A stretch of DNA of 64,000 nucleotides from Brevibacillus composti (GCF_016406105.1 NZ_CP066308.1:2391501-2455500), one strand, 5' to 3'. Positions 43,115 to 51,668 are shown, counted from the first letter of the stretch. The notes: generated by a model from the sequence alone, not told the origin. Numbers and translations: made by a program.

Positions 43115-44482
43115 CTACTCCCGTGCCCTGTCTTCCCCGCCCGTGGTCATCTTGACGATCTCTTCTTCCTCCCCGGAGAGCGCGTTGATGTAGACCATAT
43201 AGGCGTTGCCGTCGAAGTCGCAGGTCAGCTCCCAGCAGAGGACTTCATTGCCGTCATCTTTACCTTCGATTACGGCCAGCCGCTGTTCCGTCACTTTGAC
43301 GCTCGGATTTACCTTCTTTCTCGCTTCCTCTCTGGACACCTTCGGCTTCTGCAGGATGCGCTGCTTGTTGTTGAACAGGTACTCGGTGGCGTTAAAGCTG
43401 ACGACACTGCCGTTGTCCAGCGCTGTTTTTACGGTCACCGCATCGGGGTAGATGCGCACCTGGTTCTTCTCCGGCACAAAGGTGAGGACAGCCATCCCCT
43501 CGTATCCGTCTCTTTCGGCCACGACCATATCGGTATAGCCGTGTGCTTCCAAAAACTTTTTGGCGCTGGCTTCCGCCTGTTCCATCGTCAACCGCTGCTC
43601 TCCTACATCCCGTTCATTCATCAGCCAGGCGACCTTGCCTCCCCGCTTGGTCACATCCATGTAGATCGGCGAAGACGCATGGCCTGACGTAATTCGCACG
43701 CTGTACGCGGAATATTCTTCTGCCTTGCCATTGGGGTCCACTTCGACCTTGGCTTGGTTTTGATCGAGTCCGGTAAAGTCCAACGCGATTTTTCTCGCTT
43801 CCTCTTCGGAGACTGGCTTGCCGTCGATCCCTTTGATCCGCTGCTGTTTCTTCTTGTCCAGGCTTTGGATGCTGGTCCCCCAATCCACCTCGGGGAATTC
43901 CTGCACCTTCTTTTCAATCGTTCGGAAACCGTCGATGATGGTGTTGTCGCTCTTTTTGTCATCCGACGCCAGAGCGGTTTCCACATCCATCCAGCGCAGG
44001 CGCCTGTCTAGGACGTTGGTCTGGACGTGACGCAATTGATCCTGAATGCTCTTGGAGTGGTTGTGCAATACCCGCAGCGTCTGGTACTCCTTTTCGGTCA
44101 ACGGTTTTTTCTCGAGATCCCTGACCGCTACCTTGTACGAAAAGTCGGCTACCTTGGAGAGAAATTCTTCGGTATTGTTAAAAGGCATCAGCGTCAGCGG
44201 GAGCTGCCCCACATCGGATTGGGCAGCGTAGGCGAGGCGCCACACATTCGTCAGCGACGGGGTCATCTGGCTTCGCGAATTGATCACCAATGCTTTACCC
44301 AGCTCATCATGCAGCTTGTCGATGTGGTAGTTGAGATCGTGGAAAGCTCGTTGATACTGGTTTTCCGCCTTGATCAGGATCGAGTTTTTCTCATTGTGCT
44401 CCTGGTACCCCCACATCCCGGCACCTACCAGGCCGATCAGGGCTACCGGCATGAGCACGCGCGCTACTGCTCCGTATACCAT
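43115..44482 (-). CDS. ypeB: Germination protein YpeB
   Basis: 455 aa. One N-terminal transmembrane segment (VLMPVALIGLVGAGMWG), a long helical part (FHDLNYHIDKLHDELGKALV) and C-terminal PepSY-like repeats (MEQAEASAKKFLEAHGYTDM, TVKTALDNGSVVSFNATEYL). Partner of SleB: needed for its presence and stability in spore inner membrane or cortex. Directly follows the sleB-like gene. Confidence 0.95.
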   Translation of the reverse strand: MVYGAVARVLMPVALIGLVGAGMWGYQEHNEKNSILIKAENQYQRAFHDLNYHIDKLHDELGKALVINSRSQMTPSLTNVWRLAYAAQSDVGQLPLTLMPFNNTEEFLSKVADFSYKVAVRDLEKKPLTEKEYQTLRVLHNHSKSIQDQLRHVQTNVLDRRLRWMDVETALASDDKKSDNTIIDGFRTIEKKVQEFPEVDWGTSIQSLDKKKQQRIKGIDGKPVSEEEARKIALDFTGLDQNQAKVEVDPNGKAEEYSAYSVRITSGHASSPIYMDVTKRGGKVAWLMNERDVGEQRLTMEQAEASAKKFLEAHGYTDMVVAERDGYEGMAVLTFVPEKNQVRIYPDAVTVKTALDNGSVVSFNATEYLFNNKQRILQKPKVSREEARKKVNPSVKVTEQRLAVIEGKDDGNEVLCWELTCDFDGNAYMVYINALSGEEEEIVKMTTGGEDRARE

Positions 44483-44506
44483 GTCAAAACCATCCTCCCT
44501 TCGTAG

Positions 44507-45037
44507 TTACCGGCAAAAGATATGCCTTCCGATTCGTTTTACCTGGGGCCGGCTCCAAATCCATTTGGACGTCGCCGTCGCCGGGTTGAAATAGTAGGTG
44601 CAACCGCCTGTCGGATCCCATCCGTTCAAAGCGTCGCGAACCGCTTTTTTTGCTTGCGCATTCGGGGTGAGCCAGATCTGCCCGTCCGCTACCGCCGTAA
44701 AGGCTCTGGGCTCAAAAATGACGCCGGAAGGGGTATCGGGAAAAGACGGGCTCTCGATGCGATTCAAGATGACAGCGGCGATGGCCACTTGCCCCTCATA
44801 GGGCTCTCCGCGGGCTTCTCCATACACGGCATTCGCCATGAGCTTCATGTCATTTTCTGATAATCGAGAGGGATGAAAACTCTGTGTCGTGTTCGCTTTT
44901 GTTTTGGCTTTAGCTGGAGCGGCCGCCTCCACTTCCTGAATCGGGGCAAGGGGCTTCTCCGCTCGTCCCGCAACGACTAAACATCCGATGACAAGCGCCA
45001 GCACCGCCAGTACGCCTGCACGCAACCTCGGTCCCAC
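44507..45037 (-). CDS. sleB: Spore cortex-lytic enzyme, SleB-like, without the peptidoglycan-binding domain
   Basis: 176 aa against roughly 300 in B. subtilis. An N-terminal hydrophobic signal (VLAVLALVIGCLVVAG) and an Ala/Lys-rich linker lead straight to the Hydrolase_2 catalytic domain (LMANAVYGEARGEPYEGQVA, catalytic Glu; AAVILNRIESPSFPDTPSGV; KWIWSRPQVKRIGRHIFC). The PG_binding_1 repeat that normally comes first is missing. ypeB next to it argues for SleB rather than CwlJ. GTG start with AAGGAGG upstream. Confidence 0.88.
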   Translation of the reverse strand: MGPRLRAGVLAVLALVIGCLVVAGRAEKPLAPIQEVEAAAPAKAKTKANTTQSFHPSRLSENDMKLMANAVYGEARGEPYEGQVAIAAVILNRIESPSFPDTPSGVIFEPRAFTAVADGQIWLTPNAQAKKAVRDALNGWDPTGGCTYYFNPATATSKWIWSRPQVKRIGRHIFCR

Positions 45038-45146
45038 AGCAACATCCTCCTTGGCATATCATGCAATCTTTGCATAGTGTTAGTGGAGCCGGATTGGTTT
45101 ATGCACCATCAGCAGGACGAGATGAGAAAAAGCTGAACGCCCAAAC

Positions 45147-45177
45147 AAAAAAGAACCGGCTGCTATCGCCGGTTCTC
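45147..45177 (-). terminator. Terminator of the zinc-ribbon/prsW unit
   Basis: Minus strand AGAACCGGC-GATAGCA-GCCGGTTCT followed by TTTTT. Confidence 0.85.
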
Positions 45178-45230
45178 CTTTTAGGTCTGTACCTAATGGG
45201 GAATGTTTCCACTTGCCCTGGTCAGGCTTT

Positions 45231-45392
45231 TCAATTTTCCTCGTGAATACTAAAATGCCTGTCGTTGTTGCAAAGGCATTGCTTAAAGCCCGTATCCACT
45301 TTGCCGGAAGGATCTCGTCTTCCCCGGAGCGTAAATTTTTCTCCGCATACATTGCAGCGAATGGTCACTTTTGCTCGTTGATTGACTGGCAC
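45231..45392 (-). CDS. Small zinc-ribbon-like protein, 53 aa
   Basis: Begins MPVNQRAKVTIRCNVCGEKF (GTG start, GAGGAG 8 bp upstream) and ends in CLCNNDRHFSIHEEN. The pairs CNVC and CLC are spaced like a one-zinc ribbon (CxxC...CxC). It follows prsW by 20 bp and has its own terminator, so a bicistronic unit is likely. A different 90-aa frame over the same DNA lacks a ribosome site. Function unknown; small zinc ribbons often bind RNA or nucleases. Confidence 0.75.
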   Translation of the reverse strand: MPVNQRAKVTIRCNVCGEKFTLRGRRDPSGKVDTGFKQCLCNNDRHFSIHEEN

Positions 45393-45412
45393 AATACGTC
45401 TCCTCCTCCGTA

Positions 45413-46087
45413 CTATTGTGGACGGGAAGTCAGCGTTTTAGAACCAAAATCATGGGCCCGCTTCACTTTTTTCAGCGCTTGCCACCAGAGCAGGAGCATG
45501 AATGGCACGATCAGCCAAAACCAGTATTCGGTCGTCAAAAAGATGGCATTATACAGCGCGTGCAAACCGATGGGCAAACAAAGCGACATCCACAAGCGGC
45601 GCAGCTCCAGGCGATGCGCGCCGGAGAACTTCGCTTTGCCCAGGTAAAAGCCCATCCAGACCCCGAACAGGGCATGGCCGGAGACCGGGAGAAGCGCACG
45701 CCAAAAAGCGATGTCCACACCGTTTAGCACCAGATAAAACAGGTTTTCCAATGTGGCAAATCCCAAAGAAACGGCTACCGCGTAAACGATCCCGTCGTAT
45801 GGCTCGTCGAATTCTACATGTTTATAGACAGCGAAGTAAATGACCATCCACTTGAAAAACTCTTCTACCACCGCCGACTGGAAAATACTGGCGAACAGTT
45901 CGTTTTGCCAGTTCCACTCGTTCTGCATAATATACTGCAGAACCATCACAGGAAACACCAAAAGAACCCCGAACAGGAATGAACGAGTAACCAGAGAAAT
46001 CGGTTCGGGCTCCAGATTGTCACGGAGATAAAAATAACTCAGGATGGCGATACCAGGGGCGATTGCCGCACCGATCACAGCAAGCAT
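45413..46087 (-). CDS. prsW: PrsW, intramembrane protease for anti-sigma factor site-1 cleavage
   Basis: 224 aa, about seven transmembrane helices. Key motifs: VVEEFFKWMVIY (EExxK), FATLENLFYLV and PVSGHALFGVWMG, plus HALYNAIF. In B. subtilis PrsW cuts the anti-SigW protein RsiW. An ECF sigma/anti-sigma pair is at the other end of this window (3425-4659); whether PrsW acts on it is unknown. AAAGGAG before the ATG. Confidence 0.93.
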   Translation of the reverse strand: MLAVIGAAIAPGIAILSYFYLRDNLEPEPISLVTRSFLFGVLLVFPVMVLQYIMQNEWNWQNELFASIFQSAVVEEFFKWMVIYFAVYKHVEFDEPYDGIVYAVAVSLGFATLENLFYLVLNGVDIAFWRALLPVSGHALFGVWMGFYLGKAKFSGAHRLELRRLWMSLCLPIGLHALYNAIFLTTEYWFWLIVPFMLLLWWQALKKVKRAHDFGSKTLTSRPQ

Positions 46088-46172
46088 CTGAGTATTGCTC
46101 CTTTACATAAGACTGTAATCCATCGTACCATGAATACTGGTGAGTTGAAAACCCGTACAGGAGAGAGAGTAT

Positions 46173-47144
46173 ATGCAAAAGAAAGTTTTGGTCATCAACA
46201 CTGGCGGCACGATCGCCATGTCCATAGATGAAAGCGAGCGCGTAAAACCCCAGGAAGAGCACGCTGTCGAAAAAATACAGCCGCTGCTTCAGCGCTATGC
46301 CGACGTGACGATGATAAACTATCTGAACTTGCCAAGTCCGCATATGACGCCTGAAATCATGAACCAGCTCCGCCTCTTCATCCAGGAGGAGCTGATGCAG
46401 CACGGCTATGACGGCGTGGTCGTCACGCATGGGACAGACACCCTGGAGGAAACCGCCTATTTCCTCGATCTCACGCTGCCGATTACCGTCCCGATCGTCG
46501 TCACTGGCGCGATGCGCAGCAGCAATGAGCTGGGCGCGGACGGACCGGTCAATCTGATTTCTGCGGTGCGGACGGCTGCCGATCCACAAAGCAGCAACAA
46601 AGGGGTACTGGTCGTATTCAACGACGAAATCCACGCTGCCAGACACGTCACCAAGACACACACCAGCAATGTCGCGACCTTCCAGTCTCCTCAGTACGGC
46701 CCGATTGGCACGATCGCGAAGAAGCACGTCAGCTACCACCATGCCCCGCTGGTCCGGGAGCATTACCCAATCGCCAATCCGACGGCCAACGTGCCGCTTT
46801 TAAAAGCCGTGGCAGGCATGGATCCGCGCTGGCTTGCTTTTCTCTTTGACCAGCCAGTAGACGGACTTGTCCTGGAAGCATTTGGGCTGGGAAATGTGCC
46901 CCCCGCCATCCTCCCCGAGATCCAGAAGCTGCTGGACAAAGGAATTCCGATCGTTCTCGTCTCCCGCTGCTTTAACGGGCAGGTTCAAGACGTGTACGAT
47001 TACGACGGCGGCGGTCGTCAGCTGAAAGAAATGGGTGTCATCTTCTCCAATGGACTAAATGGGCAAAAAGCCCGCCTGAAACTGATGGCGGCCCTGCAAC
47101 AGACCAAAGACTTTGCCGAGCTGCAGCAGTTGTTCGACCGATAG
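46173..47144 (+). CDS. ansA: L-asparaginase, type I (AnsA)
   Basis: 323 aa. Catalytic motifs: VINTGGTIAMS (first Thr) and VVTHGTDTLEETAYFLDLTL (second Thr plus Asp), GAMRSSNELGADGPVNLISA. Cytosolic type I by length and absence of a signal peptide. Hydrolyses asparagine to aspartate and ammonia. GGAGAGAG before the ATG. Convergent with gudB and sharing a terminator, both being amino-acid nitrogen catabolism genes. Confidence 0.93.
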   Translation: MQKKVLVINTGGTIAMSIDESERVKPQEEHAVEKIQPLLQRYADVTMINYLNLPSPHMTPEIMNQLRLFIQEELMQHGYDGVVVTHGTDTLEETAYFLDLTLPITVPIVVTGAMRSSNELGADGPVNLISAVRTAADPQSSNKGVLVVFNDEIHAARHVTKTHTSNVATFQSPQYGPIGTIAKKHVSYHHAPLVREHYPIANPTANVPLLKAVAGMDPRWLAFLFDQPVDGLVLEAFGLGNVPPAILPEIQKLLDKGIPIVLVSRCFNGQVQDVYDYDGGGRQLKEMGVIFSNGLNGQKARLKLMAALQQTKDFAELQQLFDR

Positions 47145-47148
47145 ATGC

Positions 47149-47182
47149 AAAAAAACCTCCTTGCGGGTGCAAGGAGGTTTTT
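47149..47182. terminator. Bidirectional terminator between ansA and gudB
   Basis: AAAAACCTCCTTGC-GGG-TGCAAGGAGGTTTTT; T-runs on both strands. Confidence 0.9.
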
Positions 47183-47216
47183 CTATGGTCAATCAATCCA
47201 TGAATCGAATCGACTT

Positions 47217-48509
47217 TTATACCCAGCCACGGAAGCGGGAAGCTTCAGCCGTTTTGCGGACACCCACCATGTATGCAGCCAAACGCATGTCGATACGGCG
47301 GGTTTGCGCCAGGGAATATACGTTATCAAATGCTTTTACCAGCACTTTTTCCAGCTTTTCGATGACTTCTTCTTCGGACCAGTAGTAACCTTGGTTGTTT
47401 TGTACCCACTCGAAGTAAGATACGGTTACGCCGCCGGCGCTGGCCAGTACGTCCGGCACGAGCAGAATGCCGCGCTCTGTGAGGATTTTGGTCGCTTCCA
47501 GCGTGGTAGGTCCATTCGCTGCTTCTACAACGATCTGGGCTTTAATATTATGGGCATTTTCCGCCGTGATCTGGTTCTCGATCGCAGCCGGCACCAGAAT
47601 ATCGCAATCCAGTTCCAAAAGCTCTTTGTTTGTAATGGTATTGGTAAACAATTTCGTAACGGTCCCGAAGGAATCACGACGGTCCAGGAGATAGTCGATG
47701 TCCAAGCCGTTCGGATCGTAGAGGGCACCGTATGCGTCGGAGATGCCGACGACTTTCGCGCCCGCGTCATGCATGAATTTGGACAGGTAGCTTCCTGCGT
47801 TTCCGAAGCCCTGTACAACCACACGCGCACCTTTCAGATCGATGCCGCGGCGCTTGGCTGCTTCGTGAATGCAGATGGTTACCCCTTTTGCCGTCGCGGT
47901 TTCACGACCGTGGGAACCGCCCAGTGCGATCGGTTTTCCGGTAATGAAGCCAGGGGCATCAAATTCCCGAATCCGGCTGTACTCGTCCATCATCCAAGCC
48001 ATAATTTGCGAGTTCGTGAACACGTCAGGAGCAGGAATGTCTTTTGTTGGACCGACAATTTGGCTGATTGCGCGAACATAACCGCGGCTCAGGCGCTCCA
48101 GTTCACGGAACGACATTTCACGCGGGTCGCAGATAATGCCGCCTTTACCGCCGCCATAAGGCAGGTCGACGATGCCGGCTTTCAGGCTCATCCAAATTGC
48201 AAGCGCTTTAACTTCATCCTCTGTAACCTCAGGGTGGAAACGAATGCCCCCCTTGGCAGGACCAACTGCATCGTTATGCTGTGCGCGATAACCGGTAAAG
48301 ACCTTTACTTCTCCGTTGTCCATGCGAACCGGAATGCGTACGGTCAGAACGCGCAACGGCTCCTTCAAGAGTTCGTACATTGCTTCCTGGTAACCTAGCT
48401 TTTCAAGTGCTTCTTTGATCACCGTTTGGGTAGAATGCAACAAGTTCAAGCTCTCTTGTTGTTTTTTCTGTCCTTGGGTGTTTTCGGTTACCACTTCGTG
48501 ATTACCCAT
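47217..48509 (-). CDS. gudB: NAD-dependent glutamate dehydrogenase (GudB/RocG type)
   Basis: 430 aa. GPAKGGIRFHPEVTEDEVKA and PYGGGKGGIICDP hold the substrate lysines; VVVQGFGNAGSYLSKFMHDA is the NAD site. The laboratory B. subtilis gudB is silenced by a 9-bp duplication that repeats VKA; here TEDEVKALAIWM has a single copy, so the enzyme should be active. Converts glutamate to 2-oxoglutarate and ammonia. Confidence 0.95.
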   Translation of the reverse strand: MGNHEVVTENTQGQKKQQESLNLLHSTQTVIKEALEKLGYQEAMYELLKEPLRVLTVRIPVRMDNGEVKVFTGYRAQHNDAVGPAKGGIRFHPEVTEDEVKALAIWMSLKAGIVDLPYGGGKGGIICDPREMSFRELERLSRGYVRAISQIVGPTKDIPAPDVFTNSQIMAWMMDEYSRIREFDAPGFITGKPIALGGSHGRETATAKGVTICIHEAAKRRGIDLKGARVVVQGFGNAGSYLSKFMHDAGAKVVGISDAYGALYDPNGLDIDYLLDRRDSFGTVTKLFTNTITNKELLELDCDILVPAAIENQITAENAHNIKAQIVVEAANGPTTLEATKILTERGILLVPDVLASAGGVTVSYFEWVQNNQGYYWSEEEVIEKLEKVLVKAFDNVYSLAQTRRIDMRLAAYMVGVRKTAEASRFRGWV

Positions 48510-48842
48510 TACATATTCACCTCAAAATAGTTGTCGGTAAACCCATCGTTAAGTATACACGCTTGTATCAGGGATGAGAAGATGAAAATTCCCTTTTGCG
48601 GCGTAATCGGCACTTTTGGGCTAGCCACAACTGTTTTTTTCAGCCGTTCTCTGCACGGTCCCGTTTCGCCAACTGTTCGTCGGGAGTGCTCTCGCACGGG
48701 GGCAGCGGACAATTGCGGATGGAGATAGCTTGCCCGTTTGATCCCGTGCTCATTACCTCGCATGCACCCGTTCACTGTCAAAACGCTCAGTTCCCCCTTA
48801 TAATATTCGTAGCAGCACACGCTTTCTAATCGGAGGTTCCTC
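48510..48842. other. Intergenic region between gudB and the deacetylase gene
   Basis: 333 bp between divergent genes. A TATAAT at 48799-48804 with a poor -35 (TGTCAA, 18 bp) may serve the plus-strand gene; TATACT near 48556-48561 on the minus strand may be the gudB -10. The frames that cross this gap lack ribosome sites. Nothing else is evident. Confidence 0.4.
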
Positions 48843-49592
48843 ATGAAAAAGAAGAGAATCTTGTTCGTTTTCGCCCATCCCGATGACGAGACCTTTACCT
48901 CGGGAGTAACCATCTGTCACTACGCGAACCAGCCGGATGTCTCCATCCACCTGCTGTGCGCCACCAGAGGAGAGGCAGGCAAGCCTGGCAATCCTCCTAT
49001 ATGCACACAAGAAGAGCTCCCTTTCGTGCGTGAAAAAGAGCTGATGCAGGCCGCTGCCATCCTGGGGATCGACAGTGTGGAGTTTATGGGGTACGTAGAC
49101 AAACAGCTCTCCCATGTTCCCGCGGAGGAGCTCGCCGCAAAAATTCAGGATGCGATCAAGCAGCACCAGCCCCAAATCGTCATCACGTTTGTTCCTCACG
49201 GCATCTCCGGCCATCCCGACCATCAGGCGATTTCTGCGGCAACCCGCCTGGCTGTCGAAAGGTTCGGTCCGGATACACCTGTTCAAAAGCTGTACTATGT
49301 AACGCATGCCACTGAAAAGACCTTCGGCGATATGGCCCCTCCCTATACCGATCCGCTGTCCTCGATTACGACGTTGATTTCCGCTCCCCAGTATGTGAAG
49401 CAGGTGGCACAGGCTTTGGCCGCCCATCGGACACAGCATCTCTCCGTCCAGCGCGTATTTCCCGGCGTGCTTCAGGGAGACACCACATACGTCCGGGATA
49501 CGAACTATTTCATACGGGTCCATCTCGATGATCAACCCGCCACAGCCGATCGGGAAAAGGAGTCGGATCTGTTTGCGGGGGTTCTCGCGTAA
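48843..49592 (+). CDS. PIG-L/LmbE family deacetylase (BshB-like)
   Basis: 249 aa. The family zinc site is complete: FAHPDDETFTSGV at the N-terminus and GISGHPDHQAISA further on. These enzymes remove acetyl from GlcNAc conjugates; in Bacillus one member (BshB) makes bacillithiol from GlcNAc-malate and others act on related substrates. No bshA or bshC is in the window, so the substrate is not fixed. Confidence 0.85.
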   Translation: MKKKRILFVFAHPDDETFTSGVTICHYANQPDVSIHLLCATRGEAGKPGNPPICTQEELPFVREKELMQAAAILGIDSVEFMGYVDKQLSHVPAEELAAKIQDAIKQHQPQIVITFVPHGISGHPDHQAISAATRLAVERFGPDTPVQKLYYVTHATEKTFGDMAPPYTDPLSSITTLISAPQYVKQVAQALAAHRTQHLSVQRVFPGVLQGDTTYVRDTNYFIRVHLDDQPATADREKESDLFAGVLA

Positions 49593-49600
49593 CTCTTGAG

Positions 49601-49662
49601 GATCGCCTCGGGTATCGCCTCCGGTATCGCCCTGGAGTATCGTCTCGAGATATCGCCACGGG
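49601..49662. repeat. Degenerate 12-bp tandem repeat
   Basis: About five imperfect units around the core TATCGCC (GATCGCCTCGGG, TATCGCCTCCGG, TATCGCCCTGGA, GTATCGTCTCGA and GATATCGCCACGGG) just after the deacetylase stop. Confidence 0.5.
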
Positions 49663-49703
49663 CGTCGGGCAGATCCTGTCTGCCATCCCCCGTATATACA
49701 GGT

Positions 49704-49736
49704 AGAGCACCCGGCCATTGGCCCGGTGCTCTTTTT
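49704..49736 (+). terminator. Terminator of the deacetylase gene
   Basis: AGAGCACCCGGCC-ATT-GGCCCGGTGCTCT followed by TTTTT. Confidence 0.85.
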
Positions 49737-49761
49737 ACTCGCATACTGCGATGTCGTGTAT

Positions 49762-50364
49762 TTAACGAAAATGCCTGCAGATTTCCTTGACAGCATCGTC
49801 TGAGAAGACTACTTTTCCGTATTCTTCCAAAACATATACGGTAGTCGGAGTCGCCTCTCCGTATTCAGAGAGGATCGCAATCAGCTTTTGATAGCGCTCC
49901 TGGTCCACGTCAAGCTCCTCGAGTACGAGATAGTATTTCCCTTGGTAAAAATAGGCTGCTCCGCCATTTATCAAGAAAGCGTTTATCCGATGAGCCGCTT
50001 CGACCAGATGCTCAAAATCGCGGAAGGAATAGATGACAAGATCGCTTTCCTCGAGCGTCACCTCGAGTTCGTACATATCGTCGTCATCATAGTCATCCTC
50101 ATCTTTTTCCGCTTTTGCTCCCGTTTTTCCGCGAGTTACGATTACGACCATTCCCTGTGCTGGCAAGGCAAACACTTCAACGGCCACAGGACCCGACACT
50201 TCGAAGCCAAGTTCGTGATATGCCTGCTCCATCATATCGTTGAACAGTTCATGAACTTTGGGAATGTCACGCCACATGTCCTCTTTTTCGATTCCTCTCT
50301 CTGACAGATCGTCGAACGTCAGAAAGATTCGTATTTTATCTTGACCAAGGCGTTCAACACGCAT
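49762..50364 (-). CDS. mecA: MecA/YpbH-type ClpC adaptor protein
   Basis: 200 aa. N-terminal MRVERLGQDKIRIFLTFDDL and the C-terminal domain (FRDFEHLVEAAHRINAFLIN, SLYFYQGKYYLVLE) are MecA-like; the middle linker is very acidic (KDEDDYDDDDMYE). MecA adaptors target proteins such as ComK to the ClpCP protease. The position near gudB favours the YpbH paralogue of B. subtilis. Confidence 0.88.
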   Translation of the reverse strand: MRVERLGQDKIRIFLTFDDLSERGIEKEDMWRDIPKVHELFNDMMEQAYHELGFEVSGPVAVEVFALPAQGMVVIVTRGKTGAKAEKDEDDYDDDDMYELEVTLEESDLVIYSFRDFEHLVEAAHRINAFLINGGAAYFYQGKYYLVLEELDVDQERYQKLIAILSEYGEATPTTVYVLEEYGKVVFSDDAVKEICRHFR

Positions 50365-50448
50365 GACCGTCCCTCCTCGCCATCCAGTCGTACTACAAAT
50401 TATGAAAGAAAGCCTGTAAGAGTTCTCCGCATTTTCCGACGAATACCT

Positions 50449-50498
50449 GGTAGTAGAATACCCAAATTCCTGCTTTTTGGGTTACTACCATCATACCA
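50449..50498 (-). promoter_or_regulatory. mecA extended -10 promoter overlapped by an inverted repeat
   Basis: Minus strand TGG-TATGAT (TATGAT at 50490-50495). Starting at the next base, GGTAGTA-ACCCAAA pairs with TTTGGGT and, after ATTC, TACTACC (50449-50489). The repeat spans the expected start of transcription, so it may be an operator or a 5' RNA hairpin. Confidence 0.5.
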
Positions 50499-50596
50499 TA
50501 TTTGTGGACAAGAATATAGCCGAGAAACCCCTTCAACTGCTCCCGCGCCCTGCTGCATGTCGAAAACTGGCGAACAGGGGGGATGGCGGCGTGGGC

Positions 50597-50684
50597 AGAT
50601 GTCGCTTTCTGCGCTTTCCCAGGAAACATTTATCCGTTGCCAGGATAAGGCCGCCTGATAACCGCCCTTGGGGAAGCGACATCT
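50597..50684. other. Multi-stem inverted repeat between mecA and the TrxB-like gene
   Basis: Outer arms AGATGTCGCTT and AAGCGACATCT are a perfect 11-bp pair; inside, CTTTCCCAGG can pair with CCTTGGGGAAG, and TTATCC-GTTGCCA-GGATAA forms an inner hairpin. No T-run on either side. Placed 3 bp downstream of the TrxB-like stop (minus strand). Confidence 0.45.
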
Positions 50685-50686
50685 AC

Positions 50687-51601
50687 TCAGCCGGGCCTGC
50701 TGCTGAGCAGCCGTTTATGTATCCAGATGGCCGCCTGGACGCCATCCCCCATGGCGATCGCCACTTGCTGGGAGTGAACCGTCACATCTCCAATCGCCCA
50801 GATCCCCGGATGACTGGTCTCTTTTGTCCGGGGGTTGACCAGGACATGTCCCTTTTCATTGCAGCGCACCTGAAAAGGCTGGAGCAATCGGGACTGGACG
50901 CGCGCTCCGGGAAATGCGAGGAACGCCCGGGTCACCTCTACCGTGTCCCCGGAATTGAGCACCAGACGGGTAAGCTCTCCCCCCGTATGCTCCACTTCGA
51001 CCACTCGTTCGCGGCGGATCGGATAGGGCGACGCCGGCCCGCCTGGTATGCCGTTTATGCTCGGGGACTCGTCCGCATCCTGGTGGTGGAACAGCAGTAG
51101 CTCATCCGTAAAAAAGGAGAGCGCCTTCGCCATCTCCACTGCTTGTTTTTCCAGTCCGATCACAGCCGTCTTTTTCCCGGCGGATTCAAACCCGTCGCAG
51201 TCCGGACAAATGAAAACAGAGATACCGAGGCATTCCTTCAGCCCGACGATATCGGGAAAGGGGTCGGCGATTCCCGTCGCCAGTACGACCGTTTGCCCTT
51301 GCAGTCTCTGTTTGCCTCTCGTCTCTACTTCAAACAGGCCGTCTTCCCTTTGCGCCAGGGAAACGACTTCATCGCTGATGGAGACGGCACCCATGCGTAT
51401 CGCATACTCCCGACCTGCCTCGCGCAGCTGTGCTCCGCTCACGCCGCCGGGAAATCCCAGCAGGTTGCGGTAGCCTTTGGACGCAGACGAGCGTCCGCCC
51501 CCCGCATCGATGACGGCTACTTTTCGCAGGCAACGGCATAGCTGAATCGCGGCTTGCCACCCCGCGATCCCGCCGCCTATAATCACGGTGTCAAAGGTCA
51601 A
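50687..51601 (-). CDS. Thioredoxin-reductase-like FAD/NAD(P) oxidoreductase
   Basis: 304 aa. FAD motif VIIGGGIAGWQAAIQL, redox-active ICPDCDGFES (CxxC), NAD motif AVIGLEKQAVEMAK, and GIWAIGDVTVHSQQVAIAMG at the C-terminus. Class of small TrxB-like proteins, some with substrates other than thioredoxin (holomycin/gliotoxin-type dithiol oxidases share this fold and CxxC). TTG start with GGGTGG upstream. Substrate not known. Confidence 0.85.
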   Translation of the reverse strand: MTFDTVIIGGGIAGWQAAIQLCRCLRKVAVIDAGGGRSSASKGYRNLLGFPGGVSGAQLREAGREYAIRMGAVSISDEVVSLAQREDGLFEVETRGKQRLQGQTVVLATGIADPFPDIVGLKECLGISVFICPDCDGFESAGKKTAVIGLEKQAVEMAKALSFFTDELLLFHHQDADESPSINGIPGGPASPYPIRRERVVEVEHTGGELTRLVLNSGDTVEVTRAFLAFPGARVQSRLLQPFQVRCNEKGHVLVNPRTKETSHPGIWAIGDVTVHSQQVAIAMGDGVQAAIWIHKRLLSSRPG

Positions 51602-51668
51602 CGTTCATACCACCCTGTTTTCGTTTCGCTTATTTTTGCCATTGCCGCATAGGCTTATTTGCCGGATT

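Noticed and set aside
45080-45352. 90-codon frame after prsW
   Set aside because: Crosses a strong terminator and lies out of frame over the zinc-ribbon gene, which has the ribosome site and cysteine motif.
48509-48913. 134-codon minus-strand frame in the gudB upstream gap
   Set aside because: Overlaps the deacetylase gene start antisense, lacks a ribosome site and has no recognisable features.
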